Positions 7,157 to 15,171 of a stretch of DNA of 26,154 nucleotides are shown here, piece after piece. This DNA comes from a virus. Position numbers and translations under genes: made by a program. The notes beneath the pieces are model-generated. The model searched no databases, was not told the origin of the DNA, and was given only the letters and a program-made list of their open reading frames with translations. Location of the stretch: positions 1-26,154 of IMG/VR virus record IMGVR_UViG_3300014914_000035; one strand, 5' to 3'. Position 1 is the stretch's first letter, and every line of letters begins with the position of its first letter.

Positions 7157-8344
7157 ATGGGAGCTTCAAGTAATAGGACAGGCGTAGCTTTAGTTAAGGA
7201 AGTATCTTGGGGTGTAAACCCGGGTACAGCATTAAAAGATACTAACTTTGAAGGTGAAAGCCTGTCATTCAACGTTGAAAGTATCACATCGAATTCTATT
7301 CGAAATGATCGTCAAGTAACTGACCTGATTCAGACAGGTGCAGACTGCTCTGGGGGTTTAAACGTCGAGTTACAATACGGCGGGAGTGATGAATTTATTA
7401 TTGGTGCGTTATTCTCAGATGGGTGGGTCGGTGTGGGTGGCGGAGCAGTTGAAACACTTACCTCAGGTGAAGTAGGGAGTAATCTCGATTTTGACCTTGA
7501 TGCTACAGGTAATACCATTACGCTCGGATCAGGTGTAACACACGCTATGATAGTAGATCAATGGTTTCAGCTTAATGGGTCTACAACAGACGACGGTTTT
7601 CACCAGGTAGTGGCTGTTGCAGGTCAAGAGATTACTGTAACGTCTATTACGACTACTGAGGTTCTTGACGAGTCTGATACTGCAACAATTTCTGGGTCTT
7701 ATGCTCGTAACGGTACTACTCGGTCCTCTTTTTACATCGAAAGATCTCATGAAGATATCACTCAGTACTTCCAATATGCAGGTATGGTTGTAAATACTAT
7801 GTCTTTGGACTTTTCTGCCTCATCAGTATTGAAAAGCTCTTTCAATTTTATTGGTAAATCAGCTACAAACTCTCAAACTACAGAGGGTACAGGATCTAAT
7901 GATGCAGCTGAGACTACTGAGTATATGAACTCTGTTAGCAACGTCGGGGACGTAAACATCGATGGTACAGCTGCTTCAAGTTGCTTACTCCAAAAAGTAG
8001 GAATAGAGATAAATAATAACGTACGAGGTCTGACGTCTATTGGTAATTTAGGCTTCTGTGGAGTTTCAGAAGGTGAGGCTAATATCAGTGGGTCACTAGA
8101 CATGTACTTTAAAGACGAAGTTATGTACGATAAGTATTTAGCTTCGACGGCCTTTAGTTTGTCCATCAGAGTAACATCTAACAATAATGATACGTATATT
8201 TTTAGTTTACCCAGCTGTAAGTTGAACGCAGACACTATAAACGCTTCTGGTAAGAACTCAGACGTTATGGAGAATGCTACATTTCAAGCTATTATGGGGA
8301 GTGAAGGTTATACTTTCCAGATAGATAAGATTCCATCACCTTAA
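7157..8344 (+). CDS. Major tail tube protein
   Basis: 395 residues, the subunit of the tail tube. The opening SSNRTGVALVKEVSWGVNPG, a following SLSFNVESITSNSIRNDRQV and then GGLNVELQYGG are characteristic of siphovirus tube proteins (Phage_tube_2 type). Beta-strand patterning continues throughout, with an inserted beta segment at about 110-180 (ITLGSGVTHAMIVDQWF, ITVTSITTTEV), which makes it longer than the minimal tube fold. GGAGGAG lies before ATG 7157. Position before the G/GT chaperones and tape measure supports the call. The terminal codons CCT TAA are followed by 81 bases open in the +1 frame; see the finding on a possible extension. Confidence 0.9.
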   Translation: MGASSNRTGVALVKEVSWGVNPGTALKDTNFEGESLSFNVESITSNSIRNDRQVTDLIQTGADCSGGLNVELQYGGSDEFIIGALFSDGWVGVGGGAVETLTSGEVGSNLDFDLDATGNTITLGSGVTHAMIVDQWFQLNGSTTDDGFHQVVAVAGQEITVTSITTTEVLDESDTATISGSYARNGTTRSSFYIERSHEDITQYFQYAGMVVNTMSLDFSASSVLKSSFNFIGKSATNSQTTEGTGSNDAAETTEYMNSVSNVGDVNIDGTAASSCLLQKVGIEINNNVRGLTSIGNLGFCGVSEGEANISGSLDMYFKDEVMYDKYLASTAFSLSIRVTSNNNDTYIFSLPSCKLNADTINASGKNSDVMENATFQAIMGSEGYTFQIDKIPSP

Positions 8345-8444
8345 TTTACCCTACCGTGTTTGGGGCGTGCATTTCCTCGGTGACGTTGTAGGGGCGAGTG
8401 CACGTGCTCAAGCTTTAATATAAATCCTAATTACCGAAGGACTA
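8345..8444 (+). other. Non-coding spacer with GC-rich, possibly structured segment
   Basis: This 100-base gap between tail tube and chaperone genes is richer in G+C than its surroundings. CCCTAC (8349-8354) can pair with GTAGGG (8388-8393). GGGGCGTGCA (8362) is repeated as GGGGCGAGTGCA (8391), and GCACGTGC (8400-8407) is a perfect palindrome. No promoter matching P1-P3 and no terminator with a T run is present. It may be an RNA structure, a binding site, or translated by frameshift from the tube gene. Confidence 0.5.
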
Positions 8445-8843
8445 ATGATGAAAATTTCAAGTTTAGCAGTAGATAAGAAGAAAGAAGAAGAAGGTGTATG
8501 GAGTGACATCGGCGAAGGGGCAAAAATTCTAGTTGCGAGATCTGGAAACTCTAAATACCAAGAGTGTTTAAGGTTATCTATTAGGCCGCACCAGAATAGA
8601 TTGAGACGAAACTCTCTCCCAGATGATGTACTCGAAAATCTAACGATTAACGCGATGTCTCGACATATTTTACTCGATTGGTCAGGTATTTTAGACGATC
8701 AAAACGAACCTATTACTCACTCTATTGAGATGGCTAAAGATTTACTTACAGACTACCCTGAATTTAGAGAGATTGTATCATCTGCGTCGTCTGATTTTGA
8801 GTCGTATAAGTTAGAGCAGATTGAGGAGATTTCGGGAAACTAA
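8445..8843 (+). CDS. Tail assembly chaperone, G-type
   Basis: 132 residues. It equals lambda gpG in position (between tube and tape measure) and in having a frameshift site at its very end. Motifs: WSDIGEGAKILVARSGNSKY (18-37), YQECLRL, then a helical C-terminal part with DWSGILDDQNEPITHS. GAAGGA lies just upstream; ATG 8448 is spaced slightly better than ATG 8445. The last two sense codons GGA AAC, with the preceding G, make GGGAAAC (8834-8840), right before the TAA stop. Most ribosomes should end here and make the short form; a minority shift to make the GT fusion. Confidence 0.85.
   Translation: MMKISSLAVDKKKEEEGVWSDIGEGAKILVARSGNSKYQECLRLSIRPHQNRLRRNSLPDDVLENLTINAMSRHILLDWSGILDDQNEPITHSIEMAKDLLTDYPEFREIVSSASSDFESYKLEQIEEISGN
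8834..8840 (+). promoter_or_regulatory. -1 ribosomal frameshift slippery site GGGAAAC
   Basis: The heptamer reads G GGA AAC in the frame of the G-type gene, exactly the X_XXY_YYZ form required for tandem -1 slippage, and is followed immediately by the zero-frame stop TAA (8841-8843). The -1 frame is then open for 109 codons. Lambda uses GGGAAAG at the same place. Confidence 0.9.
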
Positions 8844-9169
8844 AGGATGTCCTTGATTTTTATTTAGAGATTGGGGACAAACTAGATTGGTTTTTAGATC
8901 TAGAGTGGGACGGTCATCACATAAAAGAGCTAGATAATCGTCCTACTTTATCCGCGGCAAATACGTTTTACTTTAAGGTTTTCCAAGCCCTGTCAAATAG
9001 ACGGCAGGTAGGGATGTCGATTAATAAACTTTCTATATCTGATATCTTCAAATATCTAGATCTGATTAGAGTAGAGAGTGAATCTGAGAGACTATTCATT
9101 TTCGAAATTATTTCAAACGTAGATGACCACTGGGTAAAAAATGCCAGCAAAACTAGAAGCGATACTTGA
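8840..9169 (+). CDS. T-type extension of the tail chaperone (made by -1 frameshift)
   Basis: 109 codons in the -1 frame, beginning CTA AAG GAT after slippage and ending at TGA 9167-9169. With the upstream 132 residues it gives a fusion of about 241 residues (join 8445-8840, 8840-9169). There is no usable start codon or ribosome site at its beginning; the first ATG in frame (9014) is mid-domain. The product begins LKDVLDFYLEIGDKLDWFLD; later parts include LSAANTFYFKVFQALSNRRQ and a C-terminal FEIISNVDDHWVK, resembling GT-type C-terminal domains, which bring tube subunits to the tape measure. It overlaps the tape measure start by 29 bases. Confidence 0.88.
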   Translation, partial: LKDVLDFYLEIGDKLDWFLDLEWDGHHIKELDNRPTLSAANTFYFKVFQALSNRRQVGMSINKLSISDIFKYLDLIRVESESERLFIFEIISNVDDHWVKNASKTRSDT

Positions 9170-12100
9170 TACTGGAAAATTCTTACGGGGTGCGAAGCAG
9201 ATATCCACCTCATTTGATAAGATGAAGGTCCAAGTACGGTCTATAGCAAACTCAAGTAAAGTATTTTCGAAGTTCGGGTCATCCTTCCATTCAATGGTAC
9301 AATCTGTTGTTGGCGCGGCATCAATGTTAGCCGTTCAATTAGCCGCAGCATTTTCGTTTTCAGAAATTGTCGATGCAGTCACAAAAATCCAGAAGTTTGA
9401 AGCAACTATGGCTTCATTCACCGGATCCTTAAGTTCATCTAGGAAAAAGCTAGATGAAGTCTTTGAAATTTCAAATAAGCTAGGTATATCTTTTGAAGGT
9501 GCCGCGGCACCTTTTTCAAGATTCGCCGCAGCAGCCCAAGACTTCTCAGATACAGAAATAACTCATGTTTTTGAATCTTTTGCTACGGCAGCATCAGGTT
9601 TACAGATGAACATGAACGACGTCAATGGTACCTTTCTAGCTTTACAGCAGATCGTATCGAAAGGAAAACTCTCAATGGAGGAATTACGTTTGCAGTTAGC
9701 GGAACGTATTCCTGGTGCAATGCCTAAAGCTGCTCAAGCTGCCAAGATGAGTATGGAGCAGTTCGAAGAAGCTGTAAGAAAAGGAACCATAAACACTAGA
9801 GAGTGGTTACTATCGTTTTCCAGTATCGTAAAAGAAGACTTTCTTGAGGCATCAATGATTGCGCGTAAATCACTTGCCGCATCGATGAGAAGATTTGCAA
9901 ACCAGTTTTTACAGTTTAAAGCGAAATTAGGAACAAGTGGTGGGGCTGCTAAATCTTTTGCAGAAGTATTAAATACTATAACTGAAGAGTTTCTTAAGAA
10001 CGAAGACGCTATAAAGAGTGTAAGTGCGTTACTAGGTACTTTCGCCAATATAGTTAGTGATGTTACAAATAGTGTAATAGTAGATGTTTCAAAATCTACA
10101 AGTCAGATTAGTCACCTCACAAAGGTAGTATCTTTTCTATACTCAACATTAAAGAATTGGTTTGAGATATTTTTTACTCTAGGAGACATTATAGGCACCG
10201 CTACTGTATCAGGTGTAATGAAGCTTTATTTTGCGATTACGAATATATCTAGTGCGTTTAAGTCAGTTTATGATTTAGGTTCATTGACTTTTAAGTTTTG
10301 GGTTGGTGAAGCTAAAGCTGCGGCTGACTTGATAAGCGATAAATTCATGTCTTGGGTACACATTTTTGGTGAAATATTTAAACTTATTAAGGACTCGTTC
10401 AAATCACTATTAGATAGTATGATGGGTGAATTTGCAAACTTTATAGGTGGTATACACGATAAAATACCAGATATTGGTATGTTTAACCAATTAAGGTACT
10501 CACTAGATAAAGCAGCAAGTGGTATACGTGGAAATATGTCAGAAGACCCTATTGCACCTTTAGTTGAAAGAGTTAAAGTGAGTAGTGCAAAAATATTAGA
10601 TGTGAAAGAAGACCTTAAAGACCAATCGAAAAAGTTTAATGAGGATTTTCTAAGTAATGCTACCGCAACCGCGGACAAGATGAGTGAGATATATAAGAAA
10701 AGAATAGAGGACGGTGAAAGATTCAATTTAAACCAGAAAACTATAAATGATATATTTTTCGAAAATCTAAATCAGGCGTCTTCTAAGTTTAAACTTGATA
10801 ACCCGTTTGACTTTTCTTACGCTATAAACCCAGATGATCTCAATATGAAAGACCCAATTGAGAGTATGAGTAAAAATAGACCGAAGGTAGAAGAGCTAAA
10901 TGATAGTCTAGGTATAACAAGAGATATACTGAAAGAGATATTTGTATCATTTACAGACGTATCAACTAATATGGCCGATTCGTTTGGTAAAGCTGGACAA
11001 GCTATAGACGATATGACAAGCTCAATCCAATCTAGTATGGACAGTCAAGCCAAGATCTATAAAGATCTAGCAAAGTTTGAAGAACGGCATGCTGATAATA
11101 CAGAAGCTATAGAGCTTGCAAGGCAAACAGCGGCTAAAAAATCTGCGAAAATACAAATAGGATCCTATGGCGATATGACAAGTGCAGCTCAAGGGTTTTA
11201 TAGTGAGGGTAGTGAGGGTTATGAAGCATTAGGCGCCGCAGCTAAAATATTTAGGGTTATAGAAATGGCTATGGCTATAGAATCAATGACAAGCCAACTA
11301 GCTATGGATCAAACCCTTGGTACATCTAAAGCAAGTTTAGCCGTAGCTAATCAAGCATCCGGAGGTGACCCATACTCAGCGTGGGTAAGGATGGCAGCTA
11401 TGGCTGCGTCTATGGCTGCTATAGGGTATAGTATAAGTACAAGCTCTGGCCCGAATACTGGTCCAGATTACGACAAAATAAGGGAGTCTAATAGAGAAGA
11501 CCAAACTACAGGTACAATACTTGGAGATTATGATGAGTCTTCAAACTCAATAATTAATGCACTAGAGTCGCTTGTAGATATCGCAGAGATAGAGTTACAG
11601 TACTCGTCACAAATGTTAATAGCCCTTCGAAGTGTGGAACAGACTAGTGCGATAAATATCAAATCTGCGTCAAGTTTAAGTGTATCCGCACGAGATACTG
11701 TTAATGAATATTTAAGTGATTTAAAAAGTGAGTCTCCGTCTAGTGTGGTGGTATCTAAATCTTATAAGGCGGACATTGTAGATTTCGGAATTAAGATTCA
11801 AAATCAATCGGTAGAATCGATCCTAAATAGTACAGCGCTAATAGATGGATTTGTTGACATCGTTAGGAAGATAACCACTGCAACCCGAGTGAACGCATGG
11901 ACAAGTAAGAAAAACGTTAGACTACAGGTCGACAGTGATGACGCATTCATGGTTACACTCACTACATCTATAAATTCTATATATGAGACATTAAGTCTAG
12001 CTAGTAATGCAATAGGTATAAATAGTGATATCTTTAATGACCAAATTGATAATTTTGTAATAGATTTAGACGCGTCAATGAAAGGTCTTAAAGGAGAGGA

Positions 12101-13613
12101 CCTTGCGGAACACCTCAATCAGGTCTTTAGTAAGTTAGGTGATGAAATGGCTGAGCATTTATTCTCCGATTTTTTAGGTTTCCAAAAAGTTAGTGAAGGT
12201 TTTTTCGAAACTATTACAAGGGTAGCATCAGGTGTTGAGCAGGCGACTTCAGCTCTTAATCTTCTAGGTATAGAGACGATTAGGTTAGAGGACGTAATTA
12301 ACACTCAAGGTATTGTAGCTGTTGAAATATTTAAGCAGTCAATTGAGGTAGCCTATGGTAGTGGTTCTGGGTTATCAAGCATAATAAATACCCTTGATTC
12401 TGACTTTGAAACACTTAATTCAACATTCAAACAACTTCACTATACATTAGATTTATTGACTGCAGCAGGTCAATCAGACATATCTCAAACGATGATATCC
12501 GGTGCAGGTGGATTAGACATACTAACGTCAAGTCTTGAAATATTTACCAGTAAATATTTCTCTATAGAGGAGCAGTTAGTTAGTACTACCGAAGTGATGG
12601 TTCGTGAGTTTGATCGATTAGGTGTAGCACTACCTGATAGTGCAGCAGGCTTTCGAACTTTAGTACAATCTATAGACACTACTACTGATGCAGGTCAATC
12701 GCTTTATGGTGGATTAATATCACTAGTTGAAGGGTTTGGAGGTTTAACAGATCTTCGTGAAAAAGTAATAGAAGAGCAAGGAGGATTAACACCTGATGGA
12801 TCTAGTACTAGTGCATCAATAGTTGATCAGTTATCGGGTGTAACTGAAGGGTTCGATAAAATCATTAGAGAATCTGCGATGGACGAATACGAGATTGCTC
12901 TGTATAATGTTAATGCTAAATTCCAAACTTTTGCGGATACTATATTAAATTTAGGAGTATCTCTTGAAGATACAAATTGGCATCAAGCTAGAAGTATAGA
13001 GATTAGTAAGATTGAGGCGAAAGAGATATCAAGATTAGAATCAGAGTTAGCAAAAGAACAAGCTGATCGACAACGAGCTATAGAACAAGCCCACTCAGAA
13101 GCGACAAAGACAGTTGAGGCGAGTATCTCAGCTCTTAGTAGTTCATTATCAATGCTTGAAGATGCTAGATATTCGATGAAGATAGGTGGTGGAGTAATAC
13201 CTATCGGATCTACTCGTCAAGAGGCAAAACTTGAGCTTGATAACGTATTACGTGCGGCGAGAAGTGGGGATTTATCAAGTATCAATACACTAGATAAACC
13301 TTTAAACTTATTAACAGATTCTAGTGCTAACTTGTTTTCTACGTTTGAAGATTACCAGAGAGATTATTGGGATACGTATCTAAAGATTGAAGAGCTTGAG
13401 CATTTAACTAGTGATCAATTATCTATTGAGGAACGCTCTCTACAGATGATAGAAGTACAGACGACAGCGATTAATAATATGAGTGAACAACTTGCGTCAA
13501 TGCGACAAGAACTCGCTGCTGCAAATTTCGCTATCGCTAGGAATACTCAAAATACTGCGAACCAACTGAAACGATGGAATGGTGATGGTATGCCAGAGGA
13601 ACGGCCTGCGTAA
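9141..13613 (+). CDS. Tape measure protein
   Basis: 1490 residues, the largest gene, which sets tail length and is ejected ahead of DNA. Residues ~75-260 match the tape measure N-terminal domain: SFSEIVDAVTKIQKFEATMA, LGISFEGAAAPFSRFAAAAQ (115-134), LQQIVSKGKLSMEELRLQLA (168-187) and then ERIPGAMPKAAQAA. Hydrophobic segments occur at ~52-72, ~340-385 and a methionine/alanine-rich stretch around 700-770, possible membrane-crossing parts. A coiled coil (EISRLESELAKEQADRQRAI) lies near 1300, and the C-terminus holds another helical heptad region. At roughly 1.5 Å per residue the tail would be near 220 nm. No good ribosome site precedes ATG 9141; coupling to the chaperone reading frames is likely. 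The stop overlaps the next ATG (TAATG). Confidence 0.93.
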   Translation: MPAKLEAILDTGKFLRGAKQISTSFDKMKVQVRSIANSSKVFSKFGSSFHSMVQSVVGAASMLAVQLAAAFSFSEIVDAVTKIQKFEATMASFTGSLSSSRKKLDEVFEISNKLGISFEGAAAPFSRFAAAAQDFSDTEITHVFESFATAASGLQMNMNDVNGTFLALQQIVSKGKLSMEELRLQLAERIPGAMPKAAQAAKMSMEQFEEAVRKGTINTREWLLSFSSIVKEDFLEASMIARKSLAASMRRFANQFLQFKAKLGTSGGAAKSFAEVLNTITEEFLKNEDAIKSVSALLGTFANIVSDVTNSVIVDVSKSTSQISHLTKVVSFLYSTLKNWFEIFFTLGDIIGTATVSGVMKLYFAITNISSAFKSVYDLGSLTFKFWVGEAKAAADLISDKFMSWVHIFGEIFKLIKDSFKSLLDSMMGEFANFIGGIHDKIPDIGMFNQLRYSLDKAASGIRGNMSEDPIAPLVERVKVSSAKILDVKEDLKDQSKKFNEDFLSNATATADKMSEIYKKRIEDGERFNLNQKTINDIFFENLNQASSKFKLDNPFDFSYAINPDDLNMKDPIESMSKNRPKVEELNDSLGITRDILKEIFVSFTDVSTNMADSFGKAGQAIDDMTSSIQSSMDSQAKIYKDLAKFEERHADNTEAIELARQTAAKKSAKIQIGSYGDMTSAAQGFYSEGSEGYEALGAAAKIFRVIEMAMAIESMTSQLAMDQTLGTSKASLAVANQASGGDPYSAWVRMAAMAASMAAIGYSISTSSGPNTGPDYDKIRESNREDQTTGTILGDYDESSNSIINALESLVDIAEIELQYSSQMLIALRSVEQTSAINIKSASSLSVSARDTVNEYLSDLKSESPSSVVVSKSYKADIVDFGIKIQNQSVESILNSTALIDGFVDIVRKITTATRVNAWTSKKNVRLQVDSDDAFMVTLTTSINSIYETLSLASNAIGINSDIFNDQIDNFVIDLDASMKGLKGEDLAEHLNQVFSKLGDEMAEHLFSDFLGFQKVSEGFFETITRVASGVEQATSALNLLGIETIRLEDVINTQGIVAVEIFKQSIEVAYGSGSGLSSIINTLDSDFETLNSTFKQLHYTLDLLTAAGQSDISQTMISGAGGLDILTSSLEIFTSKYFSIEEQLVSTTEVMVREFDRLGVALPDSAAGFRTLVQSIDTTTDAGQSLYGGLISLVEGFGGLTDLREKVIEEQGGLTPDGSSTSASIVDQLSGVTEGFDKIIRESAMDEYEIALYNVNAKFQTFADTILNLGVSLEDTNWHQARSIEISKIEAKEISRLESELAKEQADRQRAIEQAHSEATKTVEASISALSSSLSMLEDARYSMKIGGGVIPIGSTRQEAKLELDNVLRAARSGDLSSINTLDKPLNLLTDSSANLFSTFEDYQRDYWDTYLKIEELEHLTSDQLSIEERSLQMIEVQTTAINNMSEQLASMRQELAAANFAIARNTQNTANQLKRWNGDGMPEERPA

Positions 13614-14506
13614 TGAAAGTCATTAGACCTATAGAGATTACGGATAGTAATCTAGATTCTACGAATGTCTCTGAAGACGAATATAGCTTGTGGGTTATAG
13701 GCACTACGTATGCAGAAGGTGACATAGTTATAATGACTACAGGTGTTCATCGATTATACGAGTCTTTACAAGATTCAAATACAGGTAATAACCCATCATC
13801 TACGAGTGGGTTCTGGCTCGATATTGGAGCTACGAACGCATGGTCAATGTTCGATGAATCTGTAGGTAACGCTACTTCTAATAGTGATACGATCGAAGTA
13901 GAGATAACTCCTGGAAGGATAAATAGTCTTGCGCTACTAGAGATCTCTGCAAACAATATAACTATAGTACTTAATGACCCCAGTGCTGGGGATGTATACG
14001 ATGAAACAATAGATATGGTTTCTGATAGTGGTATAACAGACTGGTATGCTTATTATTTTGAACCGATCGTCCATAAAACTGATCTTGTTATAACTGATTT
14101 ACCAATGTTTGGAGACGCATCGTTAACGGTCACTATAGATTACACAGGTAGTACTGCAGAATGCGGAAAGATGGTTGTAGGTATATATAAAGATTTAGGC
14201 GAAACTCAGTATGGCTTACAGTCCGGGATCATGGACTATTCTCGAAAGGAGACAGATGACTACGGTAATACATCTGTAACATTACGTCGGTACGCTAAAA
14301 CTGCACAAGTAGATCTCTTTATTATGAATAGTAATATAGATGCGACTCAACAAGTCCTTACAGAGTTACGGTCAACCCCTGCAGTATGGGTTGGCTCGAA
14401 TGATTACTCATTGTCTATTATTTACGGTTTCTATCTTGATTTCAATATTGTTATTGAGGGACCAAACCATAGTGAGTGTAATTTAGAAATTGAAGGGTTA
14501 GTCTAA
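13613..14506 (+). CDS. Distal tail protein with N-terminal carbohydrate-binding-like module
   Basis: 297 residues, first gene after the tape measure. Residues ~27-70 (WVIGTTYAEGDIVIMTTGVH, then Y, NTGNNPSSTSGFWLDIG) have the aromatic/glycine layout of CBM5/12-like modules. It continues NAWSMFDE, a motif common in phage proteins that follow the tape measure, then a beta-sandwich-like domain. The C-terminal part (RRYAKTAQVDLFIMNSNI through AVWVGSNDYSLSIIYGFY and LEIEGLV) is conserved in relatives as far as I recall. It could be the distal tail protein or a tip component; no exact family name is certain. AGAGGA lies upstream and the stop overlaps the next start by one base. Confidence 0.65.
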   Translation: MKVIRPIEITDSNLDSTNVSEDEYSLWVIGTTYAEGDIVIMTTGVHRLYESLQDSNTGNNPSSTSGFWLDIGATNAWSMFDESVGNATSNSDTIEVEITPGRINSLALLEISANNITIVLNDPSAGDVYDETIDMVSDSGITDWYAYYFEPIVHKTDLVITDLPMFGDASLTVTIDYTGSTAECGKMVVGIYKDLGETQYGLQSGIMDYSRKETDDYGNTSVTLRRYAKTAQVDLFIMNSNIDATQQVLTELRSTPAVWVGSNDYSLSIIYGFYLDFNIVIEGPNHSECNLEIEGLV

Positions 14507-15171
14507 TGGCTACAACTATTCCAGGTATAACTTCTTTACCTACAGCGCCTGCCAGGACGGATTCACCTAGTGTATTTATTACTCGTGCGGATGCATTTGT
14601 AGATGCGTTAGAAAACGATTTTGATGGCGAAATGAATGCATCTATTACAGCTATAAATATCGTAGGTGAGGAGATGGAGGTGTTAAGCTCTTCAGCTGAA
14701 GAAGATGCATTAACTGCTGAAAATGCAGCCGCTAATGCTCTTTCTTCTGCTAACGCCACAGTATATACTGATGTAACCACTTATGATATCGGAGATACTG
14801 TAATCGGATCCGACGGCCAAGCGTATCGTTGCTTAACTGACTCAACGATAGGTGATGACCCTGTAGGTAGTGTAACAGGCGATTGGCAGCAGGTCACAGG
14901 TTTACAACATGCAATTGATGTAACTAGTAGCTTTACAGCTTCATCAGGCAACAGATATCGACTTAAACATACCGCGTCAATCATTGTAACACTACCAATC
15001 AATGGTTTAGGTACGATAAAGTTAATTGAAGACACAGACCCAAAAGACTATAGTATTGAAGTATCCCGGAACGGGAAAACTATTATGGGTTTAGCAGAAA
15101 ATATGGATATTACTGAAACTTTTCTCGGAGTAGAATTAGTCGGTGATGGAACAAACTGGAGGATTTCATAA
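14506..15171 (+). CDS. Tail fibre/tip protein with CBM-like module
   Basis: 221 residues. The N-terminus (TSLPTAPARTDSPSVFITRA, DAFVDALENDFDGEMNAS) has the helical P-x-x-P-x-R-x-D pattern found at the head of many phage fibre proteins. A helical alanine-rich linker (60-85) leads to a CBM-like module at ~88-131 (TTYDIGDTVIGSDGQAYRCL ... DDPVGSVTGDWQQV), in which the usual first tryptophan is replaced. The C-terminal ~85 residues are a beta-rich domain ending VELVGDGTNWRIS, typical of phage virion proteins that close on such a tip. GAAGGG precedes ATG 14506. Probably part of the tail tip or a side fibre. Confidence 0.68.
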   Translation: MATTIPGITSLPTAPARTDSPSVFITRADAFVDALENDFDGEMNASITAINIVGEEMEVLSSSAEEDALTAENAAANALSSANATVYTDVTTYDIGDTVIGSDGQAYRCLTDSTIGDDPVGSVTGDWQQVTGLQHAIDVTSSFTASSGNRYRLKHTASIIVTLPINGLGTIKLIEDTDPKDYSIEVSRNGKTIMGLAENMDITETFLGVELVGDGTNWRIS

